Positions 22,308 to 31,257 of a DNA stretch of 64,000 bases are shown in pieces. A program made the position numbers and the translations under genes. The notes beneath the pieces are model-generated. The model was not told where the DNA came from. It did no database searches and worked only from the letters and a program-made list of their open reading frames with translations. Position 1 is the first letter of the stretch, and every line of letters begins with the position of its first letter. The stretch is from Firm-04 sp045596625 (lineage in GTDB: Bacteria > Bacillota > Clostridia > Oscillospirales > Ruminococcaceae), in contig JAZOCU010000009.1 of assembly GCA_045596625.1 (NCBI GenBank), positions 14,620 to 78,619 on the forward strand. The letters run 5' to 3'.

Positions 22308-24677
22308 TTAAAGATCAATGACTGTCTTGCCGGAAGCATCTGCCTTTACTGCAATTGCCGTTCCCGCAACACAGAATGTAAACTGTTTTTCGGTAGCAGG
22401 ATAGCGCACTATAATCTGATTGCCGCTGCGCTCAGCTGTGATCGTCATCTGCTTGCCGCCTTCGGCTGCATACACATCACAAAATGCGGTTTTGCCATCC
22501 TCAAGGCCACAGATCAGATAAGTGGCATTTTCAAGATAATCATACACTACATTCTTATCGAAATCACCCAGTCCCAGAATAGTATTGGGTCTGACATACA
22601 AAGGCATTTGCAGATAGTTGCAGGTGCGGCGGATCCAGCGGCCACCCTTTGTCAGCGGTGCGGAATACGAATCGGAAAGCAGATCAAACCATTCGCCTTC
22701 CGGCAGATAACACTCCACCACGCCGCTTTCATCAAATACCGGTGCACACAGCAGGCTCTCTCCCAGCATATACTGTCTATCCAGCGTGAGGCAGGTGGGA
22801 TCCTCTGCATAATCGATCACCATAGCACGCATCATCGGCACGCCGGTTTCATGGGTATGATTTGCCTGTGCCCATAAATAGGGCATCAGTTTGCCTTTCA
22901 GCTTCGTAAAATAACGCAATACAGCGCAGGCATTCTCAGGATTCTGCGGATCATCCTCCTCATATGCCCACGGTACACGATAAGAAGTCGAACCGTGCAG
23001 ACGGCTATGCGTACTCATCAGACCAAATGCACACCAACGCTTATAAACATCCGGAGATGCTGTCTGTTCAAAGCCGCCGATATCATGGCTGAAGAATCCG
23101 AATCCGGATGCGGTCAGCGACAGACCTCCGCGCAAGGTTTCCGCCATAGCACTGTATTCAGCTGCACAATCACCGCCCCAATGCACAGGGAATTTCTGTC
23201 CGCCGGCTGTTGCACTTCTGGCAAACAAACAGGCCTTATCCTTACCGACACATTCCTCAAGCGCAGTAAATACACACTTATTATACAGATAGGTATAATA
23301 ATTATGCATCGCAATGGGATCAGAGCCATCATAATATACCACATCCGTAGGTATGCGCTCACCGAAATCGGTTTTAATTGCAGTAACGCCCTGCTTGCAA
23401 AGCAGCTTGATCTTGCCTGCAAACCATTTGTATGCTTCAGGATTGGTGAAATCCACGATCGCCATACCCGGCTGCCACATATCGGTCTGGAACACGCCTC
23501 CATCCCGAGTACGGATAAAATACCCCTTCTCAACACCCTCATCAAACAAGGAGGATTCCTGGGCAATATAGGGATTGATCCAGACGCAGACACCCAATCC
23601 CTTTGCTTTAAGACGGCTCAGCATCCCTTCAGGATCCGGGAACTGCTCTGTATCCCAATCAAAGCTTGTCCAAGTATAACCCTTCATCCAGAAGCAGTCA
23701 AAATGGAACATCTGCAGCGGAATATCACGTTTTGCCATGCCATCCAAGAAGCTGTTGACGGTATTTTCATCATACTTTGTGGTGAATGAAGTAGAAAGCC
23801 ACAGACCCATGCTTGTGGCAGGTGTCAATGCAGGTCGACCGGTCAAAGCAGTATAATTGGAAAGCACTTCGGCACAATTGGCACCGCCAATCAGATAATA
23901 TTCCAGCGATTCGCCGGCAACCGTCATACTGACCTTCGACACAGTATCGGACGCAACTTCATAACTGACATAACCGGTCTGATTGGTAAATACACCATAG
24001 CCCCGAGAGCTGAGATAAAAGGGCACGCACTTATAGCTCTGATCCGAGCAGGTACCGCCATCGGCGTTCCATGTCTCGACGGTCTGACCATTCTTGACAA
24101 AAGGCGTAAACTTCTCGCCAAAACCATAAATATATTCACCGACACTCAAGGTAAGCTGTTCACGCACATAGGTTGATCTGCGGTCAGCAGGCAGACTCCA
24201 GAATGAATCATCACGCATCGATGCCACACGCTCATCTGCACGATAGGCATTCTCTTGAATATAAGAGGCAGCTCTCCAGCCAGCACCGGTCAGATGCTTA
24301 CCGTCATACAGATATTCAATCTTCCATTCCATTCCCTTGGTCACCTTGACCTCAGTTTTGCCGGAACGAAGAATCGTTTCCGTTTCGGTATCAATAATCT
24401 CCGGAACAAATGCAGGATCTTCATTCAATTCAAATTTCGGTTCATGGTTCGCTGCACCTTTATGATGCACAATATGTACCTTGATCGTATCCTTTTTCGT
24501 AGATGAAAACACCACTTCCAATGTCACACCGCCAAGCGTCATGGCACGATTATAAATCTGTGAGGATGTGGCAAATACACGGATGCTGTTATTAACAACT
24601 GATACTTCGTAGGGTTGTGCAGCATAATCAACGGTAAAGCCTCGTCGATTCAGCCAGAATCCATCGGAAAATTTCAT
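22308..24677 (-). CDS. GH31 alpha-xylosidase (YicI/XylS-like), cytoplasmic
   Basis: 789 residues without a signal peptide. The GH31 barrel carries the nucleophile Asp in KTDFGERIP, a motif shared with E. coli YicI alpha-xylosidase, and the acid/base Asp in HWGGDC. FHFDCFWMKGYTW and DIGGFEQTASPDVYKRWCAFG are further subfamily marks. It should release alpha-xylose from xyloglucan oligosaccharides or isoprimeverose after uptake, complementing the extracellular cellulases. No sugar transporter gene is nearby. It has a consensus promoter 140 bp upstream and GGAGG before the ATG. Confidence 0.92.
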   Translation of the reverse strand: MKFSDGFWLNRRGFTVDYAAQPYEVSVVNNSIRVFATSSQIYNRAMTLGGVTLEVVFSSTKKDTIKVHIVHHKGAANHEPKFELNEDPAFVPEIIDTETETILRSGKTEVKVTKGMEWKIEYLYDGKHLTGAGWRAASYIQENAYRADERVASMRDDSFWSLPADRRSTYVREQLTLSVGEYIYGFGEKFTPFVKNGQTVETWNADGGTCSDQSYKCVPFYLSSRGYGVFTNQTGYVSYEVASDTVSKVSMTVAGESLEYYLIGGANCAEVLSNYTALTGRPALTPATSMGLWLSTSFTTKYDENTVNSFLDGMAKRDIPLQMFHFDCFWMKGYTWTSFDWDTEQFPDPEGMLSRLKAKGLGVCVWINPYIAQESSLFDEGVEKGYFIRTRDGGVFQTDMWQPGMAIVDFTNPEAYKWFAGKIKLLCKQGVTAIKTDFGERIPTDVVYYDGSDPIAMHNYYTYLYNKCVFTALEECVGKDKACLFARSATAGGQKFPVHWGGDCAAEYSAMAETLRGGLSLTASGFGFFSHDIGGFEQTASPDVYKRWCAFGLMSTHSRLHGSTSYRVPWAYEEDDPQNPENACAVLRYFTKLKGKLMPYLWAQANHTHETGVPMMRAMVIDYAEDPTCLTLDRQYMLGESLLCAPVFDESGVVECYLPEGEWFDLLSDSYSAPLTKGGRWIRRTCNYLQMPLYVRPNTILGLGDFDKNVVYDYLENATYLICGLEDGKTAFCDVYAAEGGKQMTITAERSGNQIIVRYPATEKQFTFCVAGTAIAVKADASGKTVIDL

Positions 24678-24771
24678 TGGGGTAACCTCCTGCTAATTCT
24701 CTACTCTCTCTATGATTTTTCATCCGGGATCGAATTGGCCCGTTCCGATCCTGCAGCCCAGCCGACTGCAC

Positions 24772-24816
24772 AAAAAAGGAACGTCCGTGCGAGGAATTCC
24801 AATCCATAGGACGCAC
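24772..24816 (-). promoter_or_regulatory. Leader hairpin upstream of the GH31 gene
   Basis: Near the 5' end of the leader (minus strand), GCGTCC can pair with GGACGT across a 22-nt loop that itself contains GGAATTCC. TCCTTTTTTG follows. It could be a weak attenuator. No known riboswitch class is recognised. Confidence 0.3.
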
Positions 24817-24820
24817 TGTT

Positions 24821-24849
24821 ATTTTACCATAAAATTACTGCGTTGTCAA
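24821..24849 (-). promoter_or_regulatory. Promoter of the GH31 gene
   Basis: Minus strand: -35 TTGACA (24844-24849), 17-nt spacer, -10 TAAAAT (24821-24826). Confidence 0.8.
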
Positions 24850-24906
24850 TAAAACAATGGTAAATTCTCAGAAAAAACGTTCGATCCGCAACATTTATCC
24901 CGCAGC

Positions 24907-24936
24907 TTGACAAATAACTGCGAAATGTGGTATACT
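24907..24936 (+). promoter_or_regulatory. Promoter of coaX
   Basis: -35 TTGACA (24907-24912), 18-nt spacer, -10 TATACT (24931-24936). Confidence 0.8.
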
Positions 24937-24989
24937 CACCCTGTACGCATCAAAATTTTATATCTCATACGATTCGGAGGATTGTTCTT

Positions 24990-25763
24990 ATGAGAATACT
25001 TGCCATTGACATCGGCAATTCCAATATTGTTATCGGATGTGTGAATGATCACAAAGTCGAATTTGTGGAGCGTGTCTCCACTCAGCGTAACCAAACCGAT
25101 TTGGAATATGCGATCTGCTGCCATATGGTGCTCGAATTGCACAAGATTGATTCCAAAACCTTAAACGGTGCGATCATTTCTTCCGTGGTTCCGCCGCTTA
25201 CCACTTTACTTGCCAGTGCAATCCGCAAGCTGACCGGTATCGAATCTCTTATTGTCGGTCCCGGCATCAAAACCGGCGTCAATATTCTGATGGACCAACC
25301 GGCACAGGTCGGCAGCGATCTGGTCGTTGCAGCTGTTGCCGCAATCCATGAATACGGTGCTCCGGTGCTTGTGATCGATATGGGTACCGCTACGACACTG
25401 ACTGTTATTGATAAAAACCGCAATTTCATTGGCGGTCTGATCCTGCCCGGTGTACAGATCGCTCTGCAATCTCTGGAAAGCATGACCGCACAGCTACCTC
25501 GTATTCAGCTCAAAGCACCTGCCAAAGCCATCGGCGGCAACACCATTGACGCCATGCAAAGCGGTCTTGTATATGGAAATGCCGCTTCCATTGATGGATT
25601 GATCGACCGCATTACAGAGGAGGTCGGCTATCCGCTGACTGTTGTAGCAAGCGGCGGACTGGCTCCGCTGATCATTGAGCAATGCCGTCATGATGTTATC
25701 ATTGATCAGGAACTGCTGCTGAAAGGTCTGGATCTGCTCTATTATAAAAATGAAAGACACTGA
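24990..25763 (+). CDS. coaX: Type III pantothenate kinase
   Basis: 257 residues of the ASKHA fold. It catalyses the first step of coenzyme A synthesis from pantothenate. The N-terminal AIDIGNSNIVIG loop binds phosphate, DMGTATT is the second phosphate motif, and GGLILPGVQI and VVASGGLAP are family blocks. ATG at 24990 is preceded by CGGAGG; the in-frame extension to 24927 covers the -10 element and is rejected. The gene is monocistronic, with its own promoter and terminator. Confidence 0.95.
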   Translation: MRILAIDIGNSNIVIGCVNDHKVEFVERVSTQRNQTDLEYAICCHMVLELHKIDSKTLNGAIISSVVPPLTTLLASAIRKLTGIESLIVGPGIKTGVNILMDQPAQVGSDLVVAAVAAIHEYGAPVLVIDMGTATTLTVIDKNRNFIGGLILPGVQIALQSLESMTAQLPRIQLKAPAKAIGGNTIDAMQSGLVYGNAASIDGLIDRITEEVGYPLTVVASGGLAPLIIEQCRHDVIIDQELLLKGLDLLYYKNERH

Positions 25764-25776
25764 CCCTAAAATACAA

Positions 25777-25819
25777 AGAATCCCCGCAAGAGAGAACACT
25801 ACTCTCATGCGGGGATTCT
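25777..25819. terminator. Terminator between coaX and the VanY-like gene
   Basis: A 12-bp stem (AGAATCCCCGCA / TGCGGGGATTCT) has an inner pair AGAG...CTCT and a weak T-run. It is shared by the convergent genes. Confidence 0.75.
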
Positions 25820-25835
25820 CTATTTCACGACAGGA

Positions 25836-26804
25836 TCACTGATCCTTTTGAATCGACAGAATATATCCGCCCATATTGTCTCCCGAAACGGTAATCGGTG
25901 TATTGGCAGGTACTGTGATCTCGATCATGGAACCATCGGCGGCAGCAGGTATGTAGCTGATCTGATAGTTCACCCCATTGGCATTTACGATCAGCGGATT
26001 ATCCGATGTATGATTCTCCTGCAGCAGAGAAAGATATTCTTCCAAACAAAGCTTCTGTTCAGTCATATATACGGCGTGCGGGATTCCCACATAACGGTAA
26101 TGCCAGATATTACCCTCAACCCCTGTAATCTCTGCCTTATCAGCCGGGAATCGCTGTACATAACCATATTCGGCACAATGACTCGTCAGCCATGTATAGT
26201 TCCCTTCATTTTTAAATGCAGAATGTGATTGCGTTGCATCATCCCACACTGTCAGATCAATGGTTAAACCTGTTGCTCGTTCAGGGATCTCTATGCCATA
26301 GGCAGCAGAAGCCGGTGTTTTGGTGGTAGCATAGACCATGACATTCGGCAATGCTGTGGCCTGATAAAAATCCTTGAACATTGTTACAAGAGACTGTGAA
26401 GAACTGCGTGCCGTTTCCAATGCACGGCTGGGCAGCCGAAAATGTGCATAATCCAGATCAGCAAAGGTCACAAGCTCTGCATTGCCACGCCACGGATGAT
26501 CCGCATTCACCAGCACAAGACTACCGGTATATACCTCGGATGCAAGCAACGTCAGCTTAGGCTGATTGGCCTCTGCGGTGGTTGTTGTAGTCACCACATT
26601 CTGATCATCGGAGGTCGATGTATCATCATTCAGAGGCGGTGTGGTCGCATAGGAGTCCAAACCGGATGGTGTCTGAACGATCAGCTGACCGTTTTCTCCC
26701 CGCCAGCGATTGATCGTCCGACGTGCAAAATCAACCGCAAAAATACCGAGAATGACCATAGACAACAACACGGCAACCCGACCATAATCAACACGTCTGC
26801 GCAT
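25836..26804 (-). CDS. Membrane-anchored VanY-like protein with altered active site
   Basis: 322 residues: an N-terminal membrane anchor (about 9-27), a Thr/Ser/Asp linker (about 45-75) and a C-terminal domain aligning with D-alanyl-D-alanine carboxypeptidases of the VanY family. Recognisable are the Zn/Asp region as PERATGLTID, YTWLTSHCAEYGYVQRFP, and ITGVEGNIWHYRYVG with LEEYL. In active VanY proteins the first reads SxHxxGxAxD and the second ITGxxxEPWHxRYVG. Here the first zinc His is Arg and the catalytic Glu is Asn, so hydrolysis is unlikely. It may have become a peptidoglycan-binding or regulatory protein. It is the last gene of the long minus-strand run, behind plsC. Confidence 0.75.
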   Translation of the reverse strand: MRRRVDYGRVAVLLSMVILGIFAVDFARRTINRWRGENGQLIVQTPSGLDSYATTPPLNDDTSTSDDQNVVTTTTTAEANQPKLTLLASEVYTGSLVLVNADHPWRGNAELVTFADLDYAHFRLPSRALETARSSSQSLVTMFKDFYQATALPNVMVYATTKTPASAAYGIEIPERATGLTIDLTVWDDATQSHSAFKNEGNYTWLTSHCAEYGYVQRFPADKAEITGVEGNIWHYRYVGIPHAVYMTEQKLCLEEYLSLLQENHTSDNPLIVNANGVNYQISYIPAAADGSMIEITVPANTPITVSGDNMGGYILSIQKDQ

Positions 26805-26850
26805 GATATTTTGTGCTCCTTTTCTTTTTACTTTTCATATGTATTTTCCA

Positions 26851-27456
26851 TTATGGCTCAGCAGGCGGCAGCAATGCTGCAACCGCATCGTACATTTCCT
26901 GCTTGACTCGCTTCAACTCACGTGGATTCGGCTCAGTCAGTTTTTCTTCCAGCAATGTGATCGGTTTTCCGAAATACACAGTGATCCGGCTGCGGAATCG
27001 AGGCTTTCTATCATAAACCATTGCAACCGGCACCACGGGTGCACAGGTCTGTGCAACAATATACGCTGCACCGGTTTTGAAACGCAGAAGCGTTCCATCC
27101 TTGGAACGGGTTCCTTCGGGAAAGATCAGACCATTTCTTCCCTGCTCCAGCCGCTGCGTCAGTTCATCTAAGGCGGAAAGATCGCCGGTTCCCCGATCAA
27201 TGGCAATACCGCCTAAGGTGCGAAGCAGCCAACCAATCACTTTATTCTGAAACAGTTCCTGCTTGGCAATAATACAAAACTGTGTCTTGCGGTTCAACAT
27301 GGGAATAATCACAGGGTCAAGATTGCTGCGATGATTGCTGACAAACAGAAATCCACCCGTTGTCGGAAGATTCTCCTCGCCTACCATTTGAATGCGAAAA
27401 CAAGCATGCATCACAAGCCGTACGAGAGTTAATGCAAATCGATAAAACTTTGTCAT
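26851..27456 (-). CDS. plsC: 1-acyl-sn-glycerol-3-phosphate acyltransferase
   Basis: 201 residues. It transfers the second acyl chain to make phosphatidic acid at the inner membrane. The catalytic motif is NHRSNLDP (a HxxxxD variant) and the glycerol-phosphate-binding motif is FPEGTRS. An N-terminal hydrophobic stretch docks it to the membrane. The ATG overlaps the cmk stop (27453-27456). A cmk-plsC pair is common in Clostridia, where ispH and rpsA often follow; here they do not. Confidence 0.92.
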   Translation of the reverse strand: MTKFYRFALTLVRLVMHACFRIQMVGEENLPTTGGFLFVSNHRSNLDPVIIPMLNRKTQFCIIAKQELFQNKVIGWLLRTLGGIAIDRGTGDLSALDELTQRLEQGRNGLIFPEGTRSKDGTLLRFKTGAAYIVAQTCAPVVPVAMVYDRKPRFRSRITVYFGKPITLLEEKLTEPNPRELKRVKQEMYDAVAALLPPAEP

Positions 27457-28136
27457 AGTTCTGTTAACCGTTCCTTACAAATTTGATACAGCATCGCTTC
27501 CGATTGTTCCAGATCATATTCAGTGGTATCCAGCAGCACGGCATCCTCAGCCTGTCTGAGCGGTGCAATGGCTCGTGTCATATCCTGATGATCCCGCTGA
27601 ATCACATCCTGCAAAACCGTTTCATAATCCGGTGCAGCATCCTTCTGTTTTTCTTGCAGCTCCAGATAACGGCGATAGGCTCGTTTTTCCGGCGTTGCTG
27701 TCAGAAACACTTTCACATCCGCATTCGGCAGCACCACGGTACCGATATCCCGTCCATCCATCACCACCGATTGCATTGCTGCAAGCCGCTGCTGCAAATC
27801 AAATAAAAACTGCCGCACTTCGGGAATTGCAGATACTGCTGATGCACCCATGGAAACTTCAGGGGTACGTATCAAATCAGAGACATCCTCATCATTGACA
27901 AATACTCGCTGCACACCCTCGACATATCCAAGAGAGATCGTAAGCTCAGGCAATAGCGCAAGGATCTCCTCAGTCGTTTTTGCATTCTTCCGCAATGCTG
28001 CCAGGGCGATCGCCCGATACATTGCTCCCGTATCCACATAAACATAGCCAAGACGTGCTGCCAAACGACGCGCAAGGGTACTTTTTCCGGCTCCTGAAGG
28101 GCCATCAATGGCAATATTACGGGTGATAGTCTCCAT
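27453..28136 (-). CDS. cmk: (d)CMP kinase
   Basis: 227 residues. Phosphorylates CMP and dCMP for nucleotide recycling. The P-loop is IDGPSGAGKST, followed by YVDTGAMYRAIAL, the nucleotide-binding MDGRDIGTVVLP, and a lid rich in Arg (EKRAYRRYLEL). ATG at 28136 has AGGAGG upstream. plsC is translationally coupled downstream. Confidence 0.95.
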   Translation of the reverse strand: METITRNIAIDGPSGAGKSTLARRLAARLGYVYVDTGAMYRAIALAALRKNAKTTEEILALLPELTISLGYVEGVQRVFVNDEDVSDLIRTPEVSMGASAVSAIPEVRQFLFDLQQRLAAMQSVVMDGRDIGTVVLPNADVKVFLTATPEKRAYRRYLELQEKQKDAAPDYETVLQDVIQRDHQDMTRAIAPLRQAEDAVLLDTTEYDLEQSEAMLYQICKERLTEL

Positions 28137-28156
28137 GGTCAGTTTCCTCCTGCCAA

Positions 28157-28828
28157 TTATTTTTCTGCATACAACAGGATGGTTCTACCTTCCTGCCAAC
28201 GCTTTTCCACAATCCGAAAGCCGGCTTCCTGCAAAATCTGCATCTCGGTTTCCACATACATTGGTCGATCAAAATGAACAATACGCAGAGGATCTTTTGT
28301 TACAGAAAGACATGCCTGCATCAGTGCTTCCGCTTCCTCCTGTGCCTCCTGCGTCAGAGAAAAGCAATCACATAGTACAAATGCACCGCCTTTACGCAAT
28401 GTATCATACAGCTTGCGATACAAGACCCTTTTTTGCTCTGCGGAAAAATGATGCAGCGATGCAATGGAAAGCACGGCATCATATCCTTCGTTGGGATATG
28501 CATAAGTAAAGTAATCCATATGATAAAGCGTAATGGGATGCTCGGGATACTGCTTCCGAAGCTCTGCCAGCATCTGATCGGCAATATCAATTCCTGTTAC
28601 CTGCATCTGCGGAAAATACTCCCAGATATAAGAAAGCTCCAATCCGGTACCGATCCCCAGATCCAACAGCTCGCGACAGTGGTTCGGCAGTGCAAGCACC
28701 GCCTGCCGCTTGCCCTCCATTCCGCCGTCCATATGGGCAAGATGAATTTCTGCATAATCGGCACTGTGGCTGTTAAAATATGCATCCATTTCCATCAACG
28801 GTTCAATGCTCTGCAATGGCTTTTCCAT
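28157..28828 (-). CDS. Class I SAM-dependent methyltransferase
   Basis: 223 residues of the Methyltransf_25/11 type. The SAM loop is LDLGIGTGLEL, the acidic loop VTGIDIADQMLAEL, and motif post-I/IV DAVLSIASLHHF. A substrate cannot be predicted; small-molecule methyltransferases of this type are abundant. It lies between the flavoprotein and cmk on the same strand with gaps of about 20 bp, suggesting co-transcription. The start ATG at 28828 has AGGTGG upstream. Confidence 0.85.
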   Translation of the reverse strand: MEKPLQSIEPLMEMDAYFNSHSADYAEIHLAHMDGGMEGKRQAVLALPNHCRELLDLGIGTGLELSYIWEYFPQMQVTGIDIADQMLAELRKQYPEHPITLYHMDYFTYAYPNEGYDAVLSIASLHHFSAEQKRVLYRKLYDTLRKGGAFVLCDCFSLTQEAQEEAEALMQACLSVTKDPLRIVHFDRPMYVETEMQILQEAGFRIVEKRWQEGRTILLYAEK

Positions 28829-28848
28829 TAGACTCTACCACCTTCTGA

Positions 28849-30069
28849 TCAGATCACCTGTCCCGCAGCATAGCCGGTTGCAAAGGCGATCTGTAAATTG
28901 TATCCACCGGTATACGCATCCACATCCAGCAGCTCACCGGCAAAATATAATCCGGATACCAGCTTCGATTCCATGGTTTTCGGTGAGACCTCTTTCACCG
29001 AAACACCACCTCTGGTTACGATCGCTTCGGCAATAGGGCGCATCGCCTTGCAATGCAGCGGCATTGCCTTGATCGTTGCACCGAGCTGCAAGCGTTGTTC
29101 TCTTGTCACCGCATTGACCCGCTGCTCCGGTGAAAGCGCCGCAAGCTTCAGCATAACCGGCACCATAGAGGATGGCAGCAGCTTTTGCAGCGTATTGCCA
29201 AGCATCCGATTCGGTGCTTCTGCAAAATCCCTTTGTATCCGCAGATCGAGCTGCTCCGCTGACAGTGCAGGCTTCATATCGATCTCAAGAACATAGGATG
29301 CCGCATCAGACGGCTCCATCATGGCACTGGCGGATAATACCAGCGGACCCGATACGCCAAAATGCGTAAACAGCATCTCACCCTGTTCACAAAAACATTG
29401 TCTTTTCCCATTTTTGACAGTCAGAGTAACATTTTTCAAGGAAAGCCCGCTCATCTCAGAAGGATACGACTCCAAAGTCTCAATCGGCACCAGAGAGGGC
29501 TGTGGCGATATCACAGTATGTCCTGCTTGCTTTGCCAGACGATAACCATCGCCTCTGGAGCCGGTACGAGGATAAGATGCACCGCCTGTGGCAAGCAATA
29601 TACTTTCTGCAAAGCGCTCTGTATCGCCGCTTTTCACACCGATACAACAACCATTTTCAATACAAAGGCCATCTACACGAAGCTGTTCCCGTCTGACACC
29701 GGCACGCTTCATCGCCAAAAGCAATGCCTGCACGATATCGGCCGCCTTGTCGCTCTGCGGAAACACACGGCGTCCTCGCTCAATTTTCAGCGGAACACCC
29801 TCTGCTTCAAAGAAGTCCATAACATCCTGCGGCATACAACCTGAAAATGCAGAATATAAAAATCTGCCGTTTCGCGGTATATTTGCCATCAATGTATCCA
29901 TATCACAGGCATTGGTCACATTACAACGACCCTTTCCCGTAATCGAAAGCTTATGCCCCAGCCGATCATTGCCATCCAACAAAAGCACCGATCGGCCTCT
30001 GCGTGCTGCAGCGATCGCTGCAAAGCAGCCGGCTGCACCGCCACCTACTACAATCACATCGGTATTCAT
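28849..30069 (-). CDS. BaiN/HI0933-family FAD-dependent oxidoreductase
   Basis: 406 residues. The Rossmann FAD motif VVGGGAAGCFAA at the N-terminus is followed by the family signature KLSITGKGRCNVTN; FSGCMPQDVMDFFEAEGV, GSRGDGYRLA and YTGGYNLQIAFATGYAAG are further family blocks. Related proteins include clostridial BaiN, implicated in bile-acid metabolism, but most family members (YhiN) have no proven substrate. The start ATG overlaps the DUF3006 gene stop (30066-30069). Confidence 0.9.
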   Translation of the reverse strand: MNTDVIVVGGGAAGCFAAIAAARRGRSVLLLDGNDRLGHKLSITGKGRCNVTNACDMDTLMANIPRNGRFLYSAFSGCMPQDVMDFFEAEGVPLKIERGRRVFPQSDKAADIVQALLLAMKRAGVRREQLRVDGLCIENGCCIGVKSGDTERFAESILLATGGASYPRTGSRGDGYRLAKQAGHTVISPQPSLVPIETLESYPSEMSGLSLKNVTLTVKNGKRQCFCEQGEMLFTHFGVSGPLVLSASAMMEPSDAASYVLEIDMKPALSAEQLDLRIQRDFAEAPNRMLGNTLQKLLPSSMVPVMLKLAALSPEQRVNAVTREQRLQLGATIKAMPLHCKAMRPIAEAIVTRGGVSVKEVSPKTMESKLVSGLYFAGELLDVDAYTGGYNLQIAFATGYAAGQVI

Positions 30070-30293
30070 GGTGTTTTCAGACGACGTGACCGCAGGATCG
30101 CCAGATTGCGTCTTGCTTCTGTTGCCGCAGTATCAATGATATAGTGGTCATTCGATGTTTTTTCCAAAACATCACCGGCACATACATCGCCGCAGATCCG
30201 ATGCAGCGGTATCCTTTCATAATACACACTGCCGTCCTCAGAAACGATCTCCGCAACTGCTAAGGTCTCTTCGATCCGTTCTACGATCATCAT
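30066..30293 (-). CDS. DUF3006-type small protein
   Basis: 75 residues, starting at ATG 30293 (ATGATG behind GGGAGG); the upstream in-frame ATG at 30317 overlaps the preceding gene and lacks a ribosome site. It reads as a short beta-rich domain (IVERIEETLAVAEIVSEDG, GDVCAGDVLEK) with a basic helical tail. DUF3006 proteins are typically encoded beside ComEC-like metallo-hydrolases, as here, and are thought to be accessory; the function is unknown. Confidence 0.78.
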   Translation of the reverse strand: MMIVERIEETLAVAEIVSEDGSVYYERIPLHRICGDVCAGDVLEKTSNDHYIIDTAATEARRNLAILRSRRLKTP

Positions 30294-30309
30294 CCTCTTC
30301 AACCTCCCT

Positions 30310-31257
30310 TCAGCCATATGCTACTCTCATATTCGTTTGCACCGTGATGAGATTATCTTTGGATAGAAACAAGATATCTCCATCAAAATCGGTGCGGTAA
30401 ATTTCGTTGGTATATTCTGTAAGCCGCTTCAGACATCCCAGAGACGGATGTCCGTATTCATTGTCAGCACCGACAGAGATGGCTGCATACTTCGGTGATA
30501 CAACATCCAGAAACGCATCGCAGTTCGAACCGTTGCTGCCATGATGGGAACACTTCAAGACAGTAATCGGTGCAAGCAGATTTTCGCGCACGAATACACG
30601 CTCTGTTTTTGCATCCAGATCACCACAGAACAAGAAACTGTTTGAACCATGTTCCACTCTGCAAACCAAGGAACAGGCATTCAGATCATTCGCAGCGGTA
30701 TTGTCAACCGTCAGAAAGGTCAGCGCTGCACTCCCTAAAGAAATCTGCTGCTGATTCTGCGGCGTTGTTATAACGAGTGAGGCGTTCTCAATGGCATCCA
30801 GAAATGCAAAATAGGAACTCACTGTCGGTGTCAAGGCTTCGGGATAATCCGGCATATACAGTGTATCAACCGGTATTGCCTCCAACACAGCCGTCAGACC
30901 ACCGTAATGATCGGAATGAGGATGTGAATTGATCATATAATCCAATTTGTGCACACCAAGTGCATGAAGCTTCTGTACCAATCCGTCTCCTTGATTCGGC
31001 TCGCCGCCGTCGATCAGCACCGTACTTTCCGCAGTACGAAGAAGAACACAATCTCCTTGCCCCACATCCAGCACATACACATACAGCGCACCTTCCGGTA
31101 CGGATGGAAGCTCCATAGTCTGTTGATACTGAAACAAAACTGCACACAGCAACAGCAGAAAACATCCGAAAAGGGTTACATAGACCCCCTGCTCTTTCCG
31201 CGTTTGCCACCGGTATTTCGTGCGGCGTTTGTTCGATATTTTCGCTTTTCTTCCCAT
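30310..31257 (-). CDS. Membrane-anchored ComEC-like metallo-beta-lactamase-fold hydrolase
   Basis: 315 residues: a very basic N-tail, one membrane helix (about 27-45) and an MBL-fold domain like the C-terminal part of ComEC/Rec2. Metal ligands appear in NSHPHSDHYGG, FCGDLD and KCSHHGSNGS. VLDVGQGDCVLLR is the family start motif. In ComEC this domain degrades the non-transforming DNA strand; the stand-alone proteins are of unknown substrate, possibly extracellular nucleases or phosphodiesterases. The 5' end overlaps the ygiQ-like gene by 82 bp. The overlapped part encodes only basic low-complexity tails on both sides, so a later start cannot be excluded. Confidence 0.82.
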   Translation of the reverse strand: MGRKAKISNKRRTKYRWQTRKEQGVYVTLFGCFLLLLCAVLFQYQQTMELPSVPEGALYVYVLDVGQGDCVLLRTAESTVLIDGGEPNQGDGLVQKLHALGVHKLDYMINSHPHSDHYGGLTAVLEAIPVDTLYMPDYPEALTPTVSSYFAFLDAIENASLVITTPQNQQQISLGSAALTFLTVDNTAANDLNACSLVCRVEHGSNSFLFCGDLDAKTERVFVRENLLAPITVLKCSHHGSNGSNCDAFLDVVSPKYAAISVGADNEYGHPSLGCLKRLTEYTNEIYRTDFDGDILFLSKDNLITVQTNMRVAYG

